DNA of 39,537 nt from Erwinia sp. 198 (GTDB taxonomy: Bacteria; Pseudomonadota; Gammaproteobacteria; Enterobacterales; Enterobacteriaceae). Shown piece after piece: positions 1 through 9,040 of this stretch. Below the pieces are notes generated by a model, which was given only the letters and a program-made list of their open reading frames with translations, ran no database searches and was not told the DNA's origin. Where the stretch lies: positions 487,061-526,597 of the forward strand of contig NZ_RHUM01000002.1 of assembly GCF_003937915.1 (NCBI RefSeq). The letters are read 5' to 3'. Numbering within the stretch: the stretch's first letter is position 1; every line of letters begins with the position of its first letter. The position numbers and the translations under genes were made by a program.

Positions 1-996
1 GCTCAGCGCCAGCTGCGAAGCCTGACGGGCGTTCTCGGCGTTCTGCTTCACGGTCGCGGTCAGCTGCTCCATGCTGGCAGCCGTTTCTTCCAGCGAGGCG
101 GCCTGCTGTTCGGTACGGGCAGAAAGATCGTTGTTGCCCGCCGCGATTTCGCTTGCGCCGGTATAGATAGCGTCAGAGCCGTCGCGCACGTCGCTGACGG
201 TACGCACCAGCGCCTGCTGCATTTCTTTCAGGCTATTGGCCAGCTGCGCCATTTCGTTACGGCCTTCCACTTTAATTGTGTGGGTCAGGTCGCCGCCGGC
301 GATATGGCTGATGTGCGCGATATTCTCCTGCAGCGGCTTGATCAGTACGGAACGCAGACCAATCCAGCATAGCGCGATCAGCGCGACAACCAGCGCCATG
401 ATGGCACCAATTACCCACAGCATTTTGGTATAGGCGCTGTTGTTATCCACGCCGCCCTGTGCGGTCAGCACGTTCTGTGCGTTACGCCAGGTCTTATAGG
501 CCGCCTGCATCTCGTTCTGCTTCTGTTCAATGTTCAGTTTGAACATATCGTTCAGCTGCTTGTTTTCCAGCAGCGTCAGCATCTGGCCCAGCGCTTTGGA
601 ATAGGCTTCGTAATTTTTTTCCAGCGCCTCGGTAACGTTGGCATCCATCCCTTTGGTCTCCGGGATCCCCTGGTAACGCGTATAGTACCTGTCCGCATCG
701 GCTAACAGCGCTTTACCCTGAGTGCTGATTTCGGTCAGCGAAGCGCTGTTAATGCTGTTGGCCGTTTCGCTTTGCAGACGCAACATCCCACGGTTAATCG
801 TGATTCGGGTCTGGTTTAACGCAATCCAGGCGTCGGTAAAAGAAGCAACGTTCTCGCTGGAGTTCTGGGCAATAGTAAAGTTAGTTTTATCGCTGGTCAG
901 CGCGCTAATAAATAATCCGCCCGCCAACAGCTGGAGTGAGCCGAATACCAGCAGCACTAACAGCAGGCTGGTGACGACCTTGATGCGTTTAAACAT
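1..996 (-). CDS. Methyl-accepting chemotaxis protein, Tsr/Tar type (3' part outside window)
   Basis: Inner-membrane chemoreceptor that signals to CheA through CheW. The first 332 residues are present; the C-terminal signalling tip runs off the window. TM1 is about residues 6-29, the periplasmic four-helix ligand domain about 30-190, TM2 about 192-215, then a HAMP domain and the start of the methylated helix (EQQAASLEETAASMEQL, about 296-312). R64 and R69 align with the ligand-binding arginines of E. coli Tsr/Tar, so an amino acid ligand is likely; whether serine or aspartate cannot be decided here. The start MFKRIKVVTSLLLVL matches Tsr closely. It follows cheW, where E. coli has tar, but is separated from it by a terminator and has its own sigma-28 promoter. 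Confidence 0.93.
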   Translation of the reverse strand, partial: MFKRIKVVTSLLLVLLVFGSLQLLAGGLFISALTSDKTNFTIAQNSSENVASFTDAWIALNQTRITINRGMLRLQSETANSINSASLTEISTQGKALLADADRYYTRYQGIPETKGMDANVTEALEKNYEAYSKALGQMLTLLENKQLNDMFKLNIEQKQNEMQAAYKTWRNAQNVLTAQGGVDNNSAYTKMLWVIGAIMALVVALIALCWIGLRSVLIKPLQENIAHISHIAGGDLTHTIKVEGRNEMAQLANSLKEMQQALVRTVSDVRDGSDAIYTGASEIAAGNNDLSARTEQQAASLEETAASMEQLTATVKQNAENARQASQLALS

Positions 997-1036
997 AGGG
1001 TACCCTTGGTAGAAGTAAAATGAATCAACACCGAAT

Positions 1037-1063
1037 ATATCGGCGTAAAATAATGGAACTTTA
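1037..1063 (-). promoter_or_regulatory. Sigma-28 (FliA) promoter of the chemoreceptor gene
   Basis: On the minus strand the -35 element reads TAAAGTTC and the -10 element GCCGATAT, separated by exactly 11 bases. This is close to the enterobacterial FliA consensus (TAAAGTTT-N11-GCCGATAA). Transcription would begin near 1030, about 34 bases before the receptor start codon. The element lies after the cheW terminator, so the receptor is an independent late flagellar transcript. Confidence 0.88.
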
Positions 1064-1144
1064 TGTGCGCCAGAAACAGATTTACTAAGGTGATACTTTA
1101 ATAACTAAATTAACTATCCGGCCGCAACACTTAATTAAAACCAT

Positions 1145-1182
1145 AAAAAACACCCTGTCAGTAAAATACCAACAGGGTGTTT
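1145..1182 (-). terminator. Rho-independent terminator after cheW
   Basis: On the minus strand a perfect 10-bp stem (AACACCCTGT / ACAGGGTGTT, at 1172-1181 and 1149-1158) is followed directly by a run of T residues. It lies about 25 bases after the cheW stop codon and closes the mot-che transcript. Confidence 0.88.
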
Positions 1183-1204
1183 GATACTTTATTTAAGGCG
1201 GCTA

Positions 1205-1702
1205 TTACGCGCTGCGCAGCGTATCCATTAGTGCCATCTCTTCGCTGTTCAGCAGCTTCTCGATGTCGACTAAAATCAGCATGCGTTCGCCCAGCGCGCC
1301 CAGGCCAGTGAGGTATTCGGTCGACATCGTGACCGCAAACTCTGGCGAAGGACGGATCTGATCGGTGGTCAGCGACAGCACGTCGGACACGCCGTCAACC
1401 ACGATACCAACCACGCGCTGCTCAAGATTCAGTACGATTACCACGGTATTATCGTTATAAACCACATCCGGCTGCGCGAATTTAATACGCAGGTCGATAA
1501 TAGGCACGATAACGCCGCGCAGATTAGTGACGCCTTTTATAAAAGCAGGCGTGTTGGCGATTCGGGTTACCTGATCGTAACCGCGGATCTCCTGCACTTT
1601 TAAAATATCAATGCCGTATTCTTCGTCACCCAGCGTAAATACCAGGAACTCCTGGCCTACGGTTTCGCCAGCGAGTTTAGTGACAGTTGCCATTCCAGTC
1701 AT
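1205..1702 (-). CDS. cheW: Chemotaxis coupling protein CheW
   Basis: Cytoplasmic adaptor that links methyl-accepting receptors to the CheA kinase in chemoreceptor arrays. The 165 residues form a single CheW/SH3-like domain and align nearly end to end with E. coli CheW (167 aa), including the invariant [20 protein letters not shown] stretch. The start [10 protein letters not shown] matches E. coli MTGMTNVTKL. It begins 24 bases after cheA ends and is the last gene of the motA-motB-cheA-cheW unit before a strong terminator. Confidence 0.98.
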   Translation of the reverse strand: MTGMATVTKLAGETVGQEFLVFTLGDEEYGIDILKVQEIRGYDQVTRIANTPAFIKGVTNLRGVIVPIIDLRIKFAQPDVVYNDNTVVIVLNLEQRVVGIVVDGVSDVLSLTTDQIRPSPEFAVTMSTEYLTGLGALGERMLILVDIEKLLNSEEMALMDTLRSA

Positions 1703-1726
1703 AGTTCTACCCTTAATCGGTTAAAG

Positions 1727-3718
1727 TCAGGCTGCGGCTCCCGCCACACGCTTTTCACGGTTGAGAGACTGCAGAGCCGACACGTCGACAATCAGCGCTA
1801 CGCTGCCATCACCCAGGATGGTCGCTGCCGAAATGCCCGGTACTTTGCGATAGTTGCTTTCAAGGTTTTTGACCACCACCTGGTGCTGGCCAATCAGCTG
1901 GTCTACCAGCAGCGCATAGCGTTTGCCTGCGCTTTGCAGGATCACCACGATGCCCTGAGTCGCCTCGGTTTTCGCGCCCTGCACATCAAAGACGTTCCAC
2001 AGCTCAACCAGCGGCAGGTATTCGCCACGGACTTCCAGCACGCGCTCGCCACCGGCCAGCGGGTGCAGATCGTCAGCCAGCGGCTGCAGAGATTCCATTA
2101 CCGCGTTCAGCGGCAGAATAAAGACTTCGTCAGCGACGCGAACGGACATGCCGTCCAGAATCGCCAGCGTCAGCGGCAGCAGGATACGAATAGTCGTGCC
2201 CTTGCCCTGCTTAGAAGCGATTTCTACGTGGCCACCCATCTCCTGGATATTACGTTTCACCACGTCCATGCCCACGCCGCGCCCGGAGACATCGGTAACC
2301 TGCTCGGCAGTGGAGAAGCCCGGCGCAAAAATCAACATGCCCACTTCTTCGTCGCTCATCGCGTCATTCACCGGCAGGCCGGAAGAAAGCGCTTTCGCCA
2401 GAATACGTTCGCGGTTCAGACCGGCGCCGTCATCGATCACTTCGATACAGATATTGCCGCCCTGGTGCTCTGCAGAGAGCGTCAGGTTGCCAACGCCCGA
2501 TTTCCCGGCCGCCACGCGTTTTTCCGGCGATTCGATGCCGTGATCCAGACTGTTACGCACCAGGTGAGTTAACGGGTCGATAATGCGTTCGATCAGGCTC
2601 TTGTCCAGCTCGGTAGAGCTGCCCAACAGCGTCAGTTCAACTTCTTTACCCAGCTTGCTGGCCAGATCGCGCACCAGGCGTGGGAAGCGGCTGAAGACAT
2701 ATTCCATCGGCATCATACGGATGGACATCACCGATTCCTGCAGGTCACGGGCGTTACGCTCCAGCTGGCCCATGCTGTTCAGCAGGTCGCCATGCGCTAC
2801 CGGATCCAGCTCGTTGGAACGCTGGGCCAGCATGGACTGCGTGATCACCAGCTCGCCGACCAGGTTAATCAGCTGATCGACCTTTTCAACCGCTACGCGG
2901 ATGCTGGTGGATTCGCTGGCCTTGGCCGCCGCCGGTTTTTTGGCCGCTTCACGCCTGGCCGGAGCCGCCGCTTCCGCTACTACAGCGGGCTGAGGAGCTG
3001 GCGCAGGCGCTGCTTCCACGGCAGCAGGAGCGGCTTCGGTCACGGCTGGAGCCGAGGACGCATCCAGGAATTTGATTTGCGATTCTTCAATCACAAAGCA
3101 AAGCACGGCGACGATATCATCCTGGCCGACCGATGAATCCAGCGTGACCTCTACTGAGGTTTCGCCTTTGATCACGTCGGAGACGGTGCCCAGATTGCCC
3201 AGCTCTTCCAGCATCAGCGGGATTTCAGTGGGTTTCAGGTTCACCAGCGCCATCCGCAGGCCGGCCGGAGCCGGAGCAGCGGCAGACGCGGCCGGCGTCG
3301 CTACGGCTGCGGGCGCGCTTTCGCCTTTGGCTTCCAGCGCCAGCTGACGCAGCGCCTGACAGATATATTCAAAGGTCGCAGCGTCCGGCTCGGTCGCGGT
3401 TTTATAGGCATCCAGCTGTTCCTGCATAATATCTTTAGTTTCCAAAAACAGGTTGATGATAGGCGTGCTTAGCTGCATTTCGCCGCGTCGCGCGCCGTCA
3501 AGAATGTTCTCCAGGATGTGCGTGGTTTCCTGTAATACAGTAAAACCAAAAGTGCCCGCGCCGCCTTTGATGGAGTGGGCCGCACGGAAAATAGCGTTAA
3601 GCTGCTCCGCATCCGGTTCCTGCGGGTCTAACCCCAACAGGTGTTGTTCCATGTCGGCTAACAGTTCGTCAGCCTCATCGAAAAACGTCTGATAAAAATC
3701 GCTGATATCCATGCTCAC
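1727..3718 (-). CDS. cheA: Chemotaxis sensor histidine kinase CheA
   Basis: Array-bound kinase that autophosphorylates and passes phosphate to CheY and CheB. Domains in order: P1 HPt with the phosphorylated H48 (RAAHSIKGG), P2 CheY/CheB-binding domain at about 155-225, P3 dimerisation, P4 ATPase with N box (LVRNSLDHGIE) and G boxes (DDGAG, GRGVGMDVV), and a C-terminal P5 CheW-like domain. At 663 aa it is slightly longer than E. coli CheA (654 aa); the extra residues are in Ala/Pro-rich linkers around P2. Met98 (ETKDIM) aligns with the internal start of the short form CheA-S, so a short form is possible. It begins 4 bases after motB ends and is probably translationally coupled. Confidence 0.98.
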   Translation of the reverse strand: MSMDISDFYQTFFDEADELLADMEQHLLGLDPQEPDAEQLNAIFRAAHSIKGGAGTFGFTVLQETTHILENILDGARRGEMQLSTPIINLFLETKDIMQEQLDAYKTATEPDAATFEYICQALRQLALEAKGESAPAAVATPAASAAAPAPAGLRMALVNLKPTEIPLMLEELGNLGTVSDVIKGETSVEVTLDSSVGQDDIVAVLCFVIEESQIKFLDASSAPAVTEAAPAAVEAAPAPAPQPAVVAEAAAPARREAAKKPAAAKASESTSIRVAVEKVDQLINLVGELVITQSMLAQRSNELDPVAHGDLLNSMGQLERNARDLQESVMSIRMMPMEYVFSRFPRLVRDLASKLGKEVELTLLGSSTELDKSLIERIIDPLTHLVRNSLDHGIESPEKRVAAGKSGVGNLTLSAEHQGGNICIEVIDDGAGLNRERILAKALSSGLPVNDAMSDEEVGMLIFAPGFSTAEQVTDVSGRGVGMDVVKRNIQEMGGHVEIASKQGKGTTIRILLPLTLAILDGMSVRVADEVFILPLNAVMESLQPLADDLHPLAGGERVLEVRGEYLPLVELWNVFDVQGAKTEATQGIVVILQSAGKRYALLVDQLIGQHQVVVKNLESNYRKVPGISAATILGDGSVALIVDVSALQSLNREKRVAGAAA

Positions 3719-3722
3719 GGTA

Positions 3723-4748
3723 TCACCTCTGCTGTGAGTCGCGATCGGTCTGGGCCGCTGGCACAGGCGATGCTGGTGTTAAAGTTGGTGCTGCCTGTAC
3801 GCCTACCGGCTCGGCCGGGTCTGGTTTTTTTGCGGCGTCGTCCGGAACGGACGGCGCCACGATTTTCTGTAATGCTGCCGGCTCGCCGTCGCCGATCTGT
3901 ACCGCGTCGCTTTCCGAGTTCTCTTTCTCAATCTGCGCTTCGGTGTCATGGTTCAGCACCAGCAGGCTGATACGGCGATTGACGGCGGCGTCGCCGCCGC
4001 GGTTCTTCAGCTTCATGGTGTCGGCCATGCCCACCACGCGCAGCATTTTGTCGCTGGCCAGCCCGCCGATAATCAGCTCCCGCCGCGAGGCGTTGGCACG
4101 GTCGGCCGACAGTTCCCAGTTGCTGTAGCCGCGCAGGCCGTTAGCGTACTGAATATCGTCCGTGTGGCCTGCCAGGCTGATCCTGTTCGGAATATCGTTC
4201 AGGATCGGCGCAATAGCCCGCAGGATATCGCGCATATAAGGCTCAACGTCCGCGCTGCCGGTTTTAAACATCGGTCGATTCTGGCTGTCGATAATCTGAA
4301 TACGCAGGCCCTCTTCCACCATGTTGATGATCAGGTGCGGGCGCAGTGCCTTCAGACGCGGATCGGCTTCAATCAGCTGATCCAGCTTTTCACGCAGGCG
4401 GTTTAAGCGGATATCGTCCAGCTTGCGTTTCTCCGCGTCCATATCAATAACCTTGTGGACTTCGCCTTTCTGCTGGCTGGGATCCATACCGCCGCCAGGA
4501 ATAACGCTGGTGCTTTCGCTGGTTTTGGTGCCGCCGGTGATCGCCACCCGCAGCGGCGTCTTAAAGTAATCGGCAATTCCCGCTAATTCCTGAGGCTTGG
4601 CGATCGCAATCAGCCACATCACCATGAAAAAGGCCATCATCGCAGTCATAAAGTCGGCATAGGCAATCTTCCAGGAGCCGTGGCCGCCCGCGTGTGCGGA
4701 ATGCTTTTTCTTCTTAACCAGGATAATAGGGTGATTGTCGTTCTTCAT
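3723..4748 (-). CDS. motB: Flagellar motor stator protein MotB
   Basis: Stator subunit that anchors the MotA/MotB proton channel to peptidoglycan. A short cytoplasmic N-terminus precedes one membrane helix (about 29-50) carrying the proton-accepting D32 ([12 protein letters not shown]). An OmpA-like peptidoglycan-binding domain follows at about 150-275 ([22 protein letters not shown]). The protein is 341 aa against 308 in E. coli; the excess is a Pro/Ala-rich tail after the OmpA-like domain. The start overlaps the motA stop by 4 bases (ATGA), indicating coupled translation. Confidence 0.97.
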   Translation of the reverse strand: MKNDNHPIILVKKKKHSAHAGGHGSWKIAYADFMTAMMAFFMVMWLIAIAKPQELAGIADYFKTPLRVAITGGTKTSESTSVIPGGGMDPSQQKGEVHKVIDMDAEKRKLDDIRLNRLREKLDQLIEADPRLKALRPHLIINMVEEGLRIQIIDSQNRPMFKTGSADVEPYMRDILRAIAPILNDIPNRISLAGHTDDIQYANGLRGYSNWELSADRANASRRELIIGGLASDKMLRVVGMADTMKLKNRGGDAAVNRRISLLVLNHDTEAQIEKENSESDAVQIGDGEPAALQKIVAPSVPDDAAKKPDPAEPVGVQAAPTLTPASPVPAAQTDRDSQQR

Positions 4749-5623
4749 GCGTCCTGACCTTTCGCCGGCGATTTCGCGTTACGAACGTGCTCTTCCAGCT
4801 CAGAGAAGGACGGCCGCTCGGTGGAGTACAGCGTTTTACGGCCAAACTCAACGGCGATCTGCGGCGCATAGCCATTCAGGCTGGAAAGCAGTGTGACCTT
4901 GATACACTGCATCATCTTGGTGGTTTCAGCACATTTCTGACGCAGCAGTCCCGCCAGCGGAGAAATAAACCCGTACGCCAGCAAAATACCCAGGAAGGTA
5001 CCCACCATCGCGTGAGCGATCAGCTCGCCCAGCTCGGCTGGTGGACGATCCGCTGAAGCCAGGGTGTGTACCACGCCCATCACCGCCGCCACGATACCAA
5101 ACGCGGGTAAAGAGTCGCCTACCGTACCGATAGCCGTAGCCGGTACGTCACATTCGTGCTCGTAGGTTTCAATCTCTTCATCCATCAGGGCTTCGATTTC
5201 AAATGCGTTCATATTGCCGCTCACCATCAGTCGCAGATAATCGGTGATAAAGTCCACCAGTCTTTTATCGGCAAGGATGCGCGGGTAATTAGCAAAAATT
5301 TCACTTTCCTGCGGACTTTCAATATCGGCTTCCAGCGAGAGCATCCCCTGCTGGCGCGATTTGGCCATCAGGCGATAAAGTAACGCCATCAGATCCATAT
5401 AAACCGCTTTATTGTATTTCGAGCCTTTCATCAGCAGCGGCATCGCTTTTAACGTTGCTTTAATTGCCTTGCCGTTATTGCCTGCTAAAAATGCGCCAAT
5501 GCCCGCTCCGCCGATAATTAACAGCTCGGAAGGTTGATAAAGCGCGCCCAGATGTCCGCCTACCATTGCGTAGCCGCCCAACACCGACCCGAGAACCAGG
5601 ATATACCCCAAAATAACTAACAC
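4745..5623 (-). CDS. motA: Flagellar motor stator protein MotA
   Basis: Proton-conducting stator subunit that pushes on FliG. It has four membrane helices and a large cytoplasmic loop. The torque residues R90 and E98 and the channel prolines P173 and P222 fall at exactly the E. coli positions, which also confirms the start. The start codon is GTG, as recalled for E. coli, with AAGGAT seven bases upstream. Length is 292 aa against 295 in E. coli. A terminator separates it from flhC 129 bases upstream, so it needs its own promoter; no good sigma-28 match was found in that gap. Confidence 0.97.
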   Translation of the reverse strand: MLVILGYILVLGSVLGGYAMVGGHLGALYQPSELLIIGGAGIGAFLAGNNGKAIKATLKAMPLLMKGSKYNKAVYMDLMALLYRLMAKSRQQGMLSLEADIESPQESEIFANYPRILADKRLVDFITDYLRLMVSGNMNAFEIEALMDEEIETYEHECDVPATAIGTVGDSLPAFGIVAAVMGVVHTLASADRPPAELGELIAHAMVGTFLGILLAYGFISPLAGLLRQKCAETTKMMQCIKVTLLSSLNGYAPQIAVEFGRKTLYSTERPSFSELEEHVRNAKSPAKGQDA

Positions 5624-5698
5624 AATAAATCCTTACGTCTGGCGACGTGTGGGTTGAAGATGAACCGGATTAGGTCAGGTTTATTCCGTCGCGTGGGC

Positions 5699-5729
5699 AA
5701 AAAAAAAGCAGCGGTATTTAACCGCTGCT
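5699..5729 (-). terminator. Rho-independent terminator after flhC
   Basis: On the minus strand AGCAGCGGT and ACCGCTGCT form a 9-bp stem with a 5-base loop followed by a run of about nine T residues. It lies 24 bases after the flhC stop codon and ends the flhDC transcript. Confidence 0.92.
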
Positions 5730-5752
5730 GGATTCACTCCACGTGGCGAACA

Positions 5753-6331
5753 TTAAACGGCAAGTTTTACCTGTTCATCCAGCAGTTGTGAAATGTTATC
5801 GGCAGGTTCTGCGATAAGTTTACGTCTTTTTACTGCACGAGAAGGCGGCTGGCACAGGCTGCAAACAAAGCTGCCGACCGGCTGGTGCGCATGGTTAATA
5901 AAGCTTCCGCCGCAGCATTTGCAGTCGGAAAGCTCCAGCATTCCGCTCTCAACAAACCGGACTAAGGTCCAGGCGCGGGTGAGCGCCAACAGCGGGCCTT
6001 CGTCCTGTTGCGGGCATTGCTCCAGGTAGAGACGGTAGGCTTTAATCACCGCGTCCACACCGGTGCTCAAACCGCTTTTGAGTAAAAACTGCCAGGCGTT
6101 ACAGAACATAGAAGAGTGAATGTTCTGTTCCCAGGTCATAAACCAGTCGGTAGAAAAAGGCAGCATGCCTTTTGGCGGCGGGCTGCCGCGCAGTTCTTTA
6201 TAAAGCTTAATTAAGCGGCCGCGGCTTAGCTGCGTTTCGCTTTCTAACATTTGCAGGCGAGCGCCTAAAGTAATTAATTCAATCGCCAGCTGAATATCAC
6301 GCGCTTCCTGAACAATACTTTTTTCACTCAT
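5753..6331 (-). CDS. flhC: Flagellar master regulator subunit FlhC
   Basis: DNA-binding partner of FlhD in the FlhD4C2 activator of class II flagellar operons. The 192 residues align over the full length with E. coli FlhC. The four cysteines of the zinc site are present as CKCC and CSLC near residues 137-160. The start [16 protein letters not shown] is identical in style to E. coli, and the ATG overlaps the flhD stop by one base (TAATG), so the pair is translated together. Confidence 0.98.
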   Translation of the reverse strand: MSEKSIVQEARDIQLAIELITLGARLQMLESETQLSRGRLIKLYKELRGSPPPKGMLPFSTDWFMTWEQNIHSSMFCNAWQFLLKSGLSTGVDAVIKAYRLYLEQCPQQDEGPLLALTRAWTLVRFVESGMLELSDCKCCGGSFINHAHQPVGSFVCSLCQPPSRAVKRRKLIAEPADNISQLLDEQVKLAV

Positions 6332-6684
6332 TAACTCGCCCTCTTTTTCGGCATTTCGTCATTTTTAGATGATGCATTACGCAATAAACGGCTGGATAAC
6401 AAAATGCCGGTGTGGATTTGCTGCAAATCATCCACGCGAGATTCCTGAGTTAAGCGATTAATCGTTGCGTGCTCGGTAAAGCGAAACTGGCATATCAGCT
6501 GATTTGTCTCGGCCAGCTTTACCATTTCTGGCAGCGTTAATTGAGCGAGCGCATCGGCCATCTGCTCATCAATGCCCAGACGGAACATTGCTGAGGCTTT
6601 TTCCTGATTAATAAGGCGTTGAGCAAGTAATAAATAAGACAAGTTGATATCGTAAATATTTTTTAGTAATTCTGATGTACCCAT
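6331..6684 (-). CDS. flhD: Flagellar master regulator subunit FlhD
   Basis: Subunit of the FlhD4C2 activator; it increases the specificity of FlhC binding. At 117 aa it has the expected length, with the core [21 protein letters not shown] as in E. coli. C65, the inter-subunit disulphide cysteine in E. coli FlhD, is conserved. The ATG is preceded by AGGACGGAT. It is first in the flhDC transcript and is preceded by a leader of roughly 256 bases and a large regulatory region. Confidence 0.97.
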   Translation of the reverse strand: MGTSELLKNIYDINLSYLLLAQRLINQEKASAMFRLGIDEQMADALAQLTLPEMVKLAETNQLICQFRFTEHATINRLTQESRVDDLQQIHTGILLSSRLLRNASSKNDEMPKKRAS

Positions 6685-6864
6685 TTTTATCCGTCCTGAC
6701 TGACACGACTTAAACGTTGGCGGATTGCGCCGCTACCTTTGTTGCTGCTGGTAAATCTTATTGTGGCAAAAAATTAAGTGGCAAAAGCCAAACGTTCGCG
6801 AAGCTCCAGGCGGCCCTGAAAGCGGCCTGCAGAAAGTAGTCATTAACTCATTTTGCCGGTTACT

Positions 6865-6902
6865 GCTCCCTTGTTTTCGTCCGCTTCCCTGACGTTCTCC
6901 CT
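6865..6902 (-). promoter_or_regulatory. Cluster of GGGA motifs in the flhDC leader, possible CsrA sites
   Basis: Within the predicted untranslated leader the minus strand carries three AGGGA motifs (GGGA at 6898-6901, 6886-6889 and 6867-6870) plus a GCGGACG, all within about 35 bases at roughly +40 to +74. CsrA binds GGA-centred motifs and stabilises flhDC mRNA in E. coli. That these are CsrA sites is inference from motif and location. Confidence 0.4.
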
Positions 6903-6922
6903 GACTGAAAGTTGCTCTGGTT

Positions 6923-6936
6923 TAGGACTATTCCGA
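6923..6936 (-). promoter_or_regulatory. RcsAB-like box at the flhDC promoter
   Basis: The minus strand reads TCGGAATAGTCCTA, matching 11 of 14 positions of the RcsAB box as I recall it (TAAGAATATTCCTA). With the start site predicted at 6940 it occupies +5 to +18, where I recall the E. coli flhDC RcsAB box lying. There it mediates repression by the Rcs phosphorelay. Confidence 0.65.
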
Positions 6937-6946
6937 AAACAACGCA

Positions 6947-6975
6947 ACTTTATCTGCTCTAATTTCCGGATACAA
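6947..6975 (-). promoter_or_regulatory. Predicted flhDC core promoter
   Basis: The minus strand has TTGTAT (6970-6975) and TAAAGT (6947-6952) separated by 17 bases. The -35 is weak, as expected for an activator-dependent promoter. The start would be near 6940, which puts the CRP dyad at -71.5, essentially the E. coli spacing. The weak boxes alone would not be convincing; the spacing to the CRP and Rcs sites supports the call. Confidence 0.55.
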
Positions 6976-7003
6976 CGGAGGCCAGCTAAAATTTTAGATA
7001 AAG

Positions 7004-7019
7004 TGTGATCCAGATCACA
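7004..7019. promoter_or_regulatory. CRP-cAMP binding site of flhDC
   Basis: TGTGA-N6-TCACA at 7004-7019 is a perfect match to the CRP half-sites and is embedded in a longer AAGTG...CACTT dyad. It lies about 71 bases upstream of the predicted flhDC start. It would give catabolite control of motility as in E. coli. Confidence 0.88.
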
Positions 7020-7563
7020 CTTTTGGGGCTAATTTGACAAAATTATCCTTCAGAAATGCTGTTGATTAGTTCACTAACTAAGCAAATTTGGACTTTTTTG
7101 TTAAATTTTAACTCTACGCGATCATTTACCGATGAAAATGGTTCCTTTTACGTCGATTGAATGGAGGAATGGTGTGTTCACGCACAAGACTGGTTGTAAA
7201 TACGCACAAAAAACAAATCTGTAGAGGAATATTCTGGTTTTTGCATGTTAACCATGTGTAAATCGTAATCACCAAAGGTAACTATCGACAGGGGCAATGA
7301 TGCGTGCAGAGTAAGATACTGCAGGTTTACGACAGGAAGTGTTTAGGGGGTGTAAGCCGCGTCAGCCTTGTGTTTAGCGGGTGCCAACGGATGTAACCAG
7401 GGGTAACATTAGCAACGCGAATGTTTAAGCAGGAAATTTAACCTTAGCCAGTAGGTATCGGCACGCGCCTTGTTTTCTTTAGTAAAAAGTGATTTTTTTC
7501 CTTTTTTTTCTTTCCGGTGGTCCTTTTAAGGCGTTTTTTTGAGCAATACAGACTTAAAAAACT

Positions 7564-7592
7564 AAAAAAAAGGGGCGACCCTTGGTCGCCCC
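7564..7592 (-). terminator. Rho-independent terminator after otsA
   Basis: On the minus strand GGGGCGACC and GGTCGCCCC form a perfect 9-bp stem with an AAG loop, followed by eight T residues. It lies 24 bases after the otsA stop codon. Confidence 0.95.
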
Positions 7593-7615
7593 TGAATTAA
7601 GTGGCATGACTTATG

Positions 7616-9040
7616 CTAGACGGAAAGCGTGGCCGCTTTATCGGCCCCACCCTGCGCTTCGCTACGTACCGGTAATGCCTGGAGATCTTTCAGATAGGAT
7701 TTGCGCCAGTGCGTAATATCATTCTTACGCAGCACGTCCATCATGTCGTTGTAGCGTGAGATACGCTCGTCCAGCGGCATGGTTAACGCCTGGTTCAGCG
7801 CGGCGGCCACTTCATCACGATCGTAAGGGTTAACGATAAGCGCGGAGGTCAGCTCGTTGGCCGCCCCTGCAAAGCGTGACAGCACCAGTACGCCAGGATC
7901 TTCCGGGTTCTGCGCGGCCACATACTCTTTCGCCACCAGGTTCATCCCGTCACGCAGCGGCGTCACCAGACCAATATCGGTCAGGCGGAAGATTTTCATC
8001 AGCAGGCGGCGATCGAAATGCTGGTTCAGGTAGTAAAGCGGCGTCCAGCCCAGCGTACCGTATTTACCGTTAATACGGCCCGCTTCCGTTTCCAGCTGAT
8101 GACGAATATCCTGGTAGGCCTGCACGTCGCCACGCGAAGTTGGCGCAATTTGCGAGTAGCGGATTTTTCCACGATGCTCGGGGAAGTTTTCCAGCAACGC
8201 TTCATAGGCAAGGAAGCGCTCCGGCAGCCCTTTCGAGTAGTCCAGGCGCTCACAGGCAATAATGTTTTTGGCGTCGCCCAAATCGCGTTTCATCGCGGCC
8301 ATCTTCGGCGGCAGCGGCCCTTCAGCCATCTCTTTAATGCTGTCCGGCTCGATGCCTATCGGGTACACCTCGGTAGAGAACTGATTGCCGAACGCCACGT
8401 GCGTTTTGCCGCTGGTCTGCACATTGGTCAGCAGCGCCAGTGACTCCAGGAAAGCCATACGGTCGCTCTCGGTCTGGAAGCCCAGCAGATCGTAATCGCA
8501 CATCATCTCCAGCAGCTCATTGTGCGGCGGCAGCGCGTTGAAGATTTCCGGCGTCGGGAAAGGAATATGCAGGAAGAAACCGATACGGTTTTTCACGCCC
8601 AGCTTGCGCAATGCAGCGGCGAACGGCAACAGATGATAATCGTGGATCCACAGCACGTCGTCCGGCTCAATCAGCGGCAGCAGGCGTTTCGCCAGCATGG
8701 TGTTGACGTGGCAGTAACCGTCCCAGGCCTCGCGCTGAAAGTTTACCAGGTCAAGGCGGTAGTGGAAGGCTGGCCAGACGACCGCATTGGAAAATTGCAG
8801 GTAATAAAGGTCGTAATCGTTTTGATTAAGGCCAAAAGAAGCGTAGGTGACGTTATCTTTTTCAAACAGATCCATCTCCTTGTCTTCTTCGCCGATCTCG
8901 TTGATTTCCCCATTCCAACCAAACCACAGGCCGCCGGTGGTTTTCAGCGCATCCATAATGCCAACGGTCAGTCCGCCCGCGCTGGTTTTTGACCCATCCG
9001 GTACGGCGATGCGGTTAGATACGACTACTAAGCGACTCAT
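7616..9040 (-). CDS. otsA: Trehalose-6-phosphate synthase OtsA
   Basis: GT20 glycosyltransferase that joins UDP-glucose and glucose-6-phosphate into trehalose-6-phosphate for osmotic and cold protection. The 474 residues match E. coli OtsA across the whole length: the glucose-6-phosphate loop (SVSNRI-type start, [18 protein letters not shown]), [10 protein letters not shown], the [13 protein letters not shown] nucleotide-binding motif, and DGMNLVAKE near the C-terminus. The start [12 protein letters not shown] is that of E. coli. Its 5' end overlaps the end of otsB by 26 bases, so translation is coupled. Downstream lies a strong terminator and then the flhDC region, the same gene order as E. 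coli without uspC. Confidence 0.98.
   Translation of the reverse strand: MSRLVVVSNRIAVPDGSKTSAGGLTVGIMDALKTTGGLWFGWNGEINEIGEEDKEMDLFEKDNVTYASFGLNQNDYDLYYLQFSNAVVWPAFHYRLDLVNFQREAWDGYCHVNTMLAKRLLPLIEPDDVLWIHDYHLLPFAAALRKLGVKNRIGFFLHIPFPTPEIFNALPPHNELLEMMCDYDLLGFQTESDRMAFLESLALLTNVQTSGKTHVAFGNQFSTEVYPIGIEPDSIKEMAEGPLPPKMAAMKRDLGDAKNIIACERLDYSKGLPERFLAYEALLENFPEHRGKIRYSQIAPTSRGDVQAYQDIRHQLETEAGRINGKYGTLGWTPLYYLNQHFDRRLLMKIFRLTDIGLVTPLRDGMNLVAKEYVAAQNPEDPGVLVLSRFAGAANELTSALIVNPYDRDEVAAALNQALTMPLDERISRYNDMMDVLRKNDITHWRKSYLKDLQALPVRSEAQGGADKAATLSV

Larger units (their letters stand above)
6685..7563 (-). promoter_or_regulatory. flhDC control region (about 880 bp, no gene)
   Basis: The stretch between flhD and the otsA terminator has no credible gene. 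The flhD-proximal half holds the CRP site, core promoter, RcsAB-like box and GGGA motifs listed separately. The distal part (about 7030-7560) is AT-rich with runs of A and T, the composition favoured by H-NS. In E. coli uspC lies between otsA and flhDC; no trace of it is seen here. The length matches the large flhDC upstream regions typical of enterobacteria. Confidence 0.7.

Noticed and set aside
6685..7563. Possible remnant of uspC between flhD and otsA, where E. coli has the gene
   Set aside because: No frame with universal stress protein features was found on either strand.
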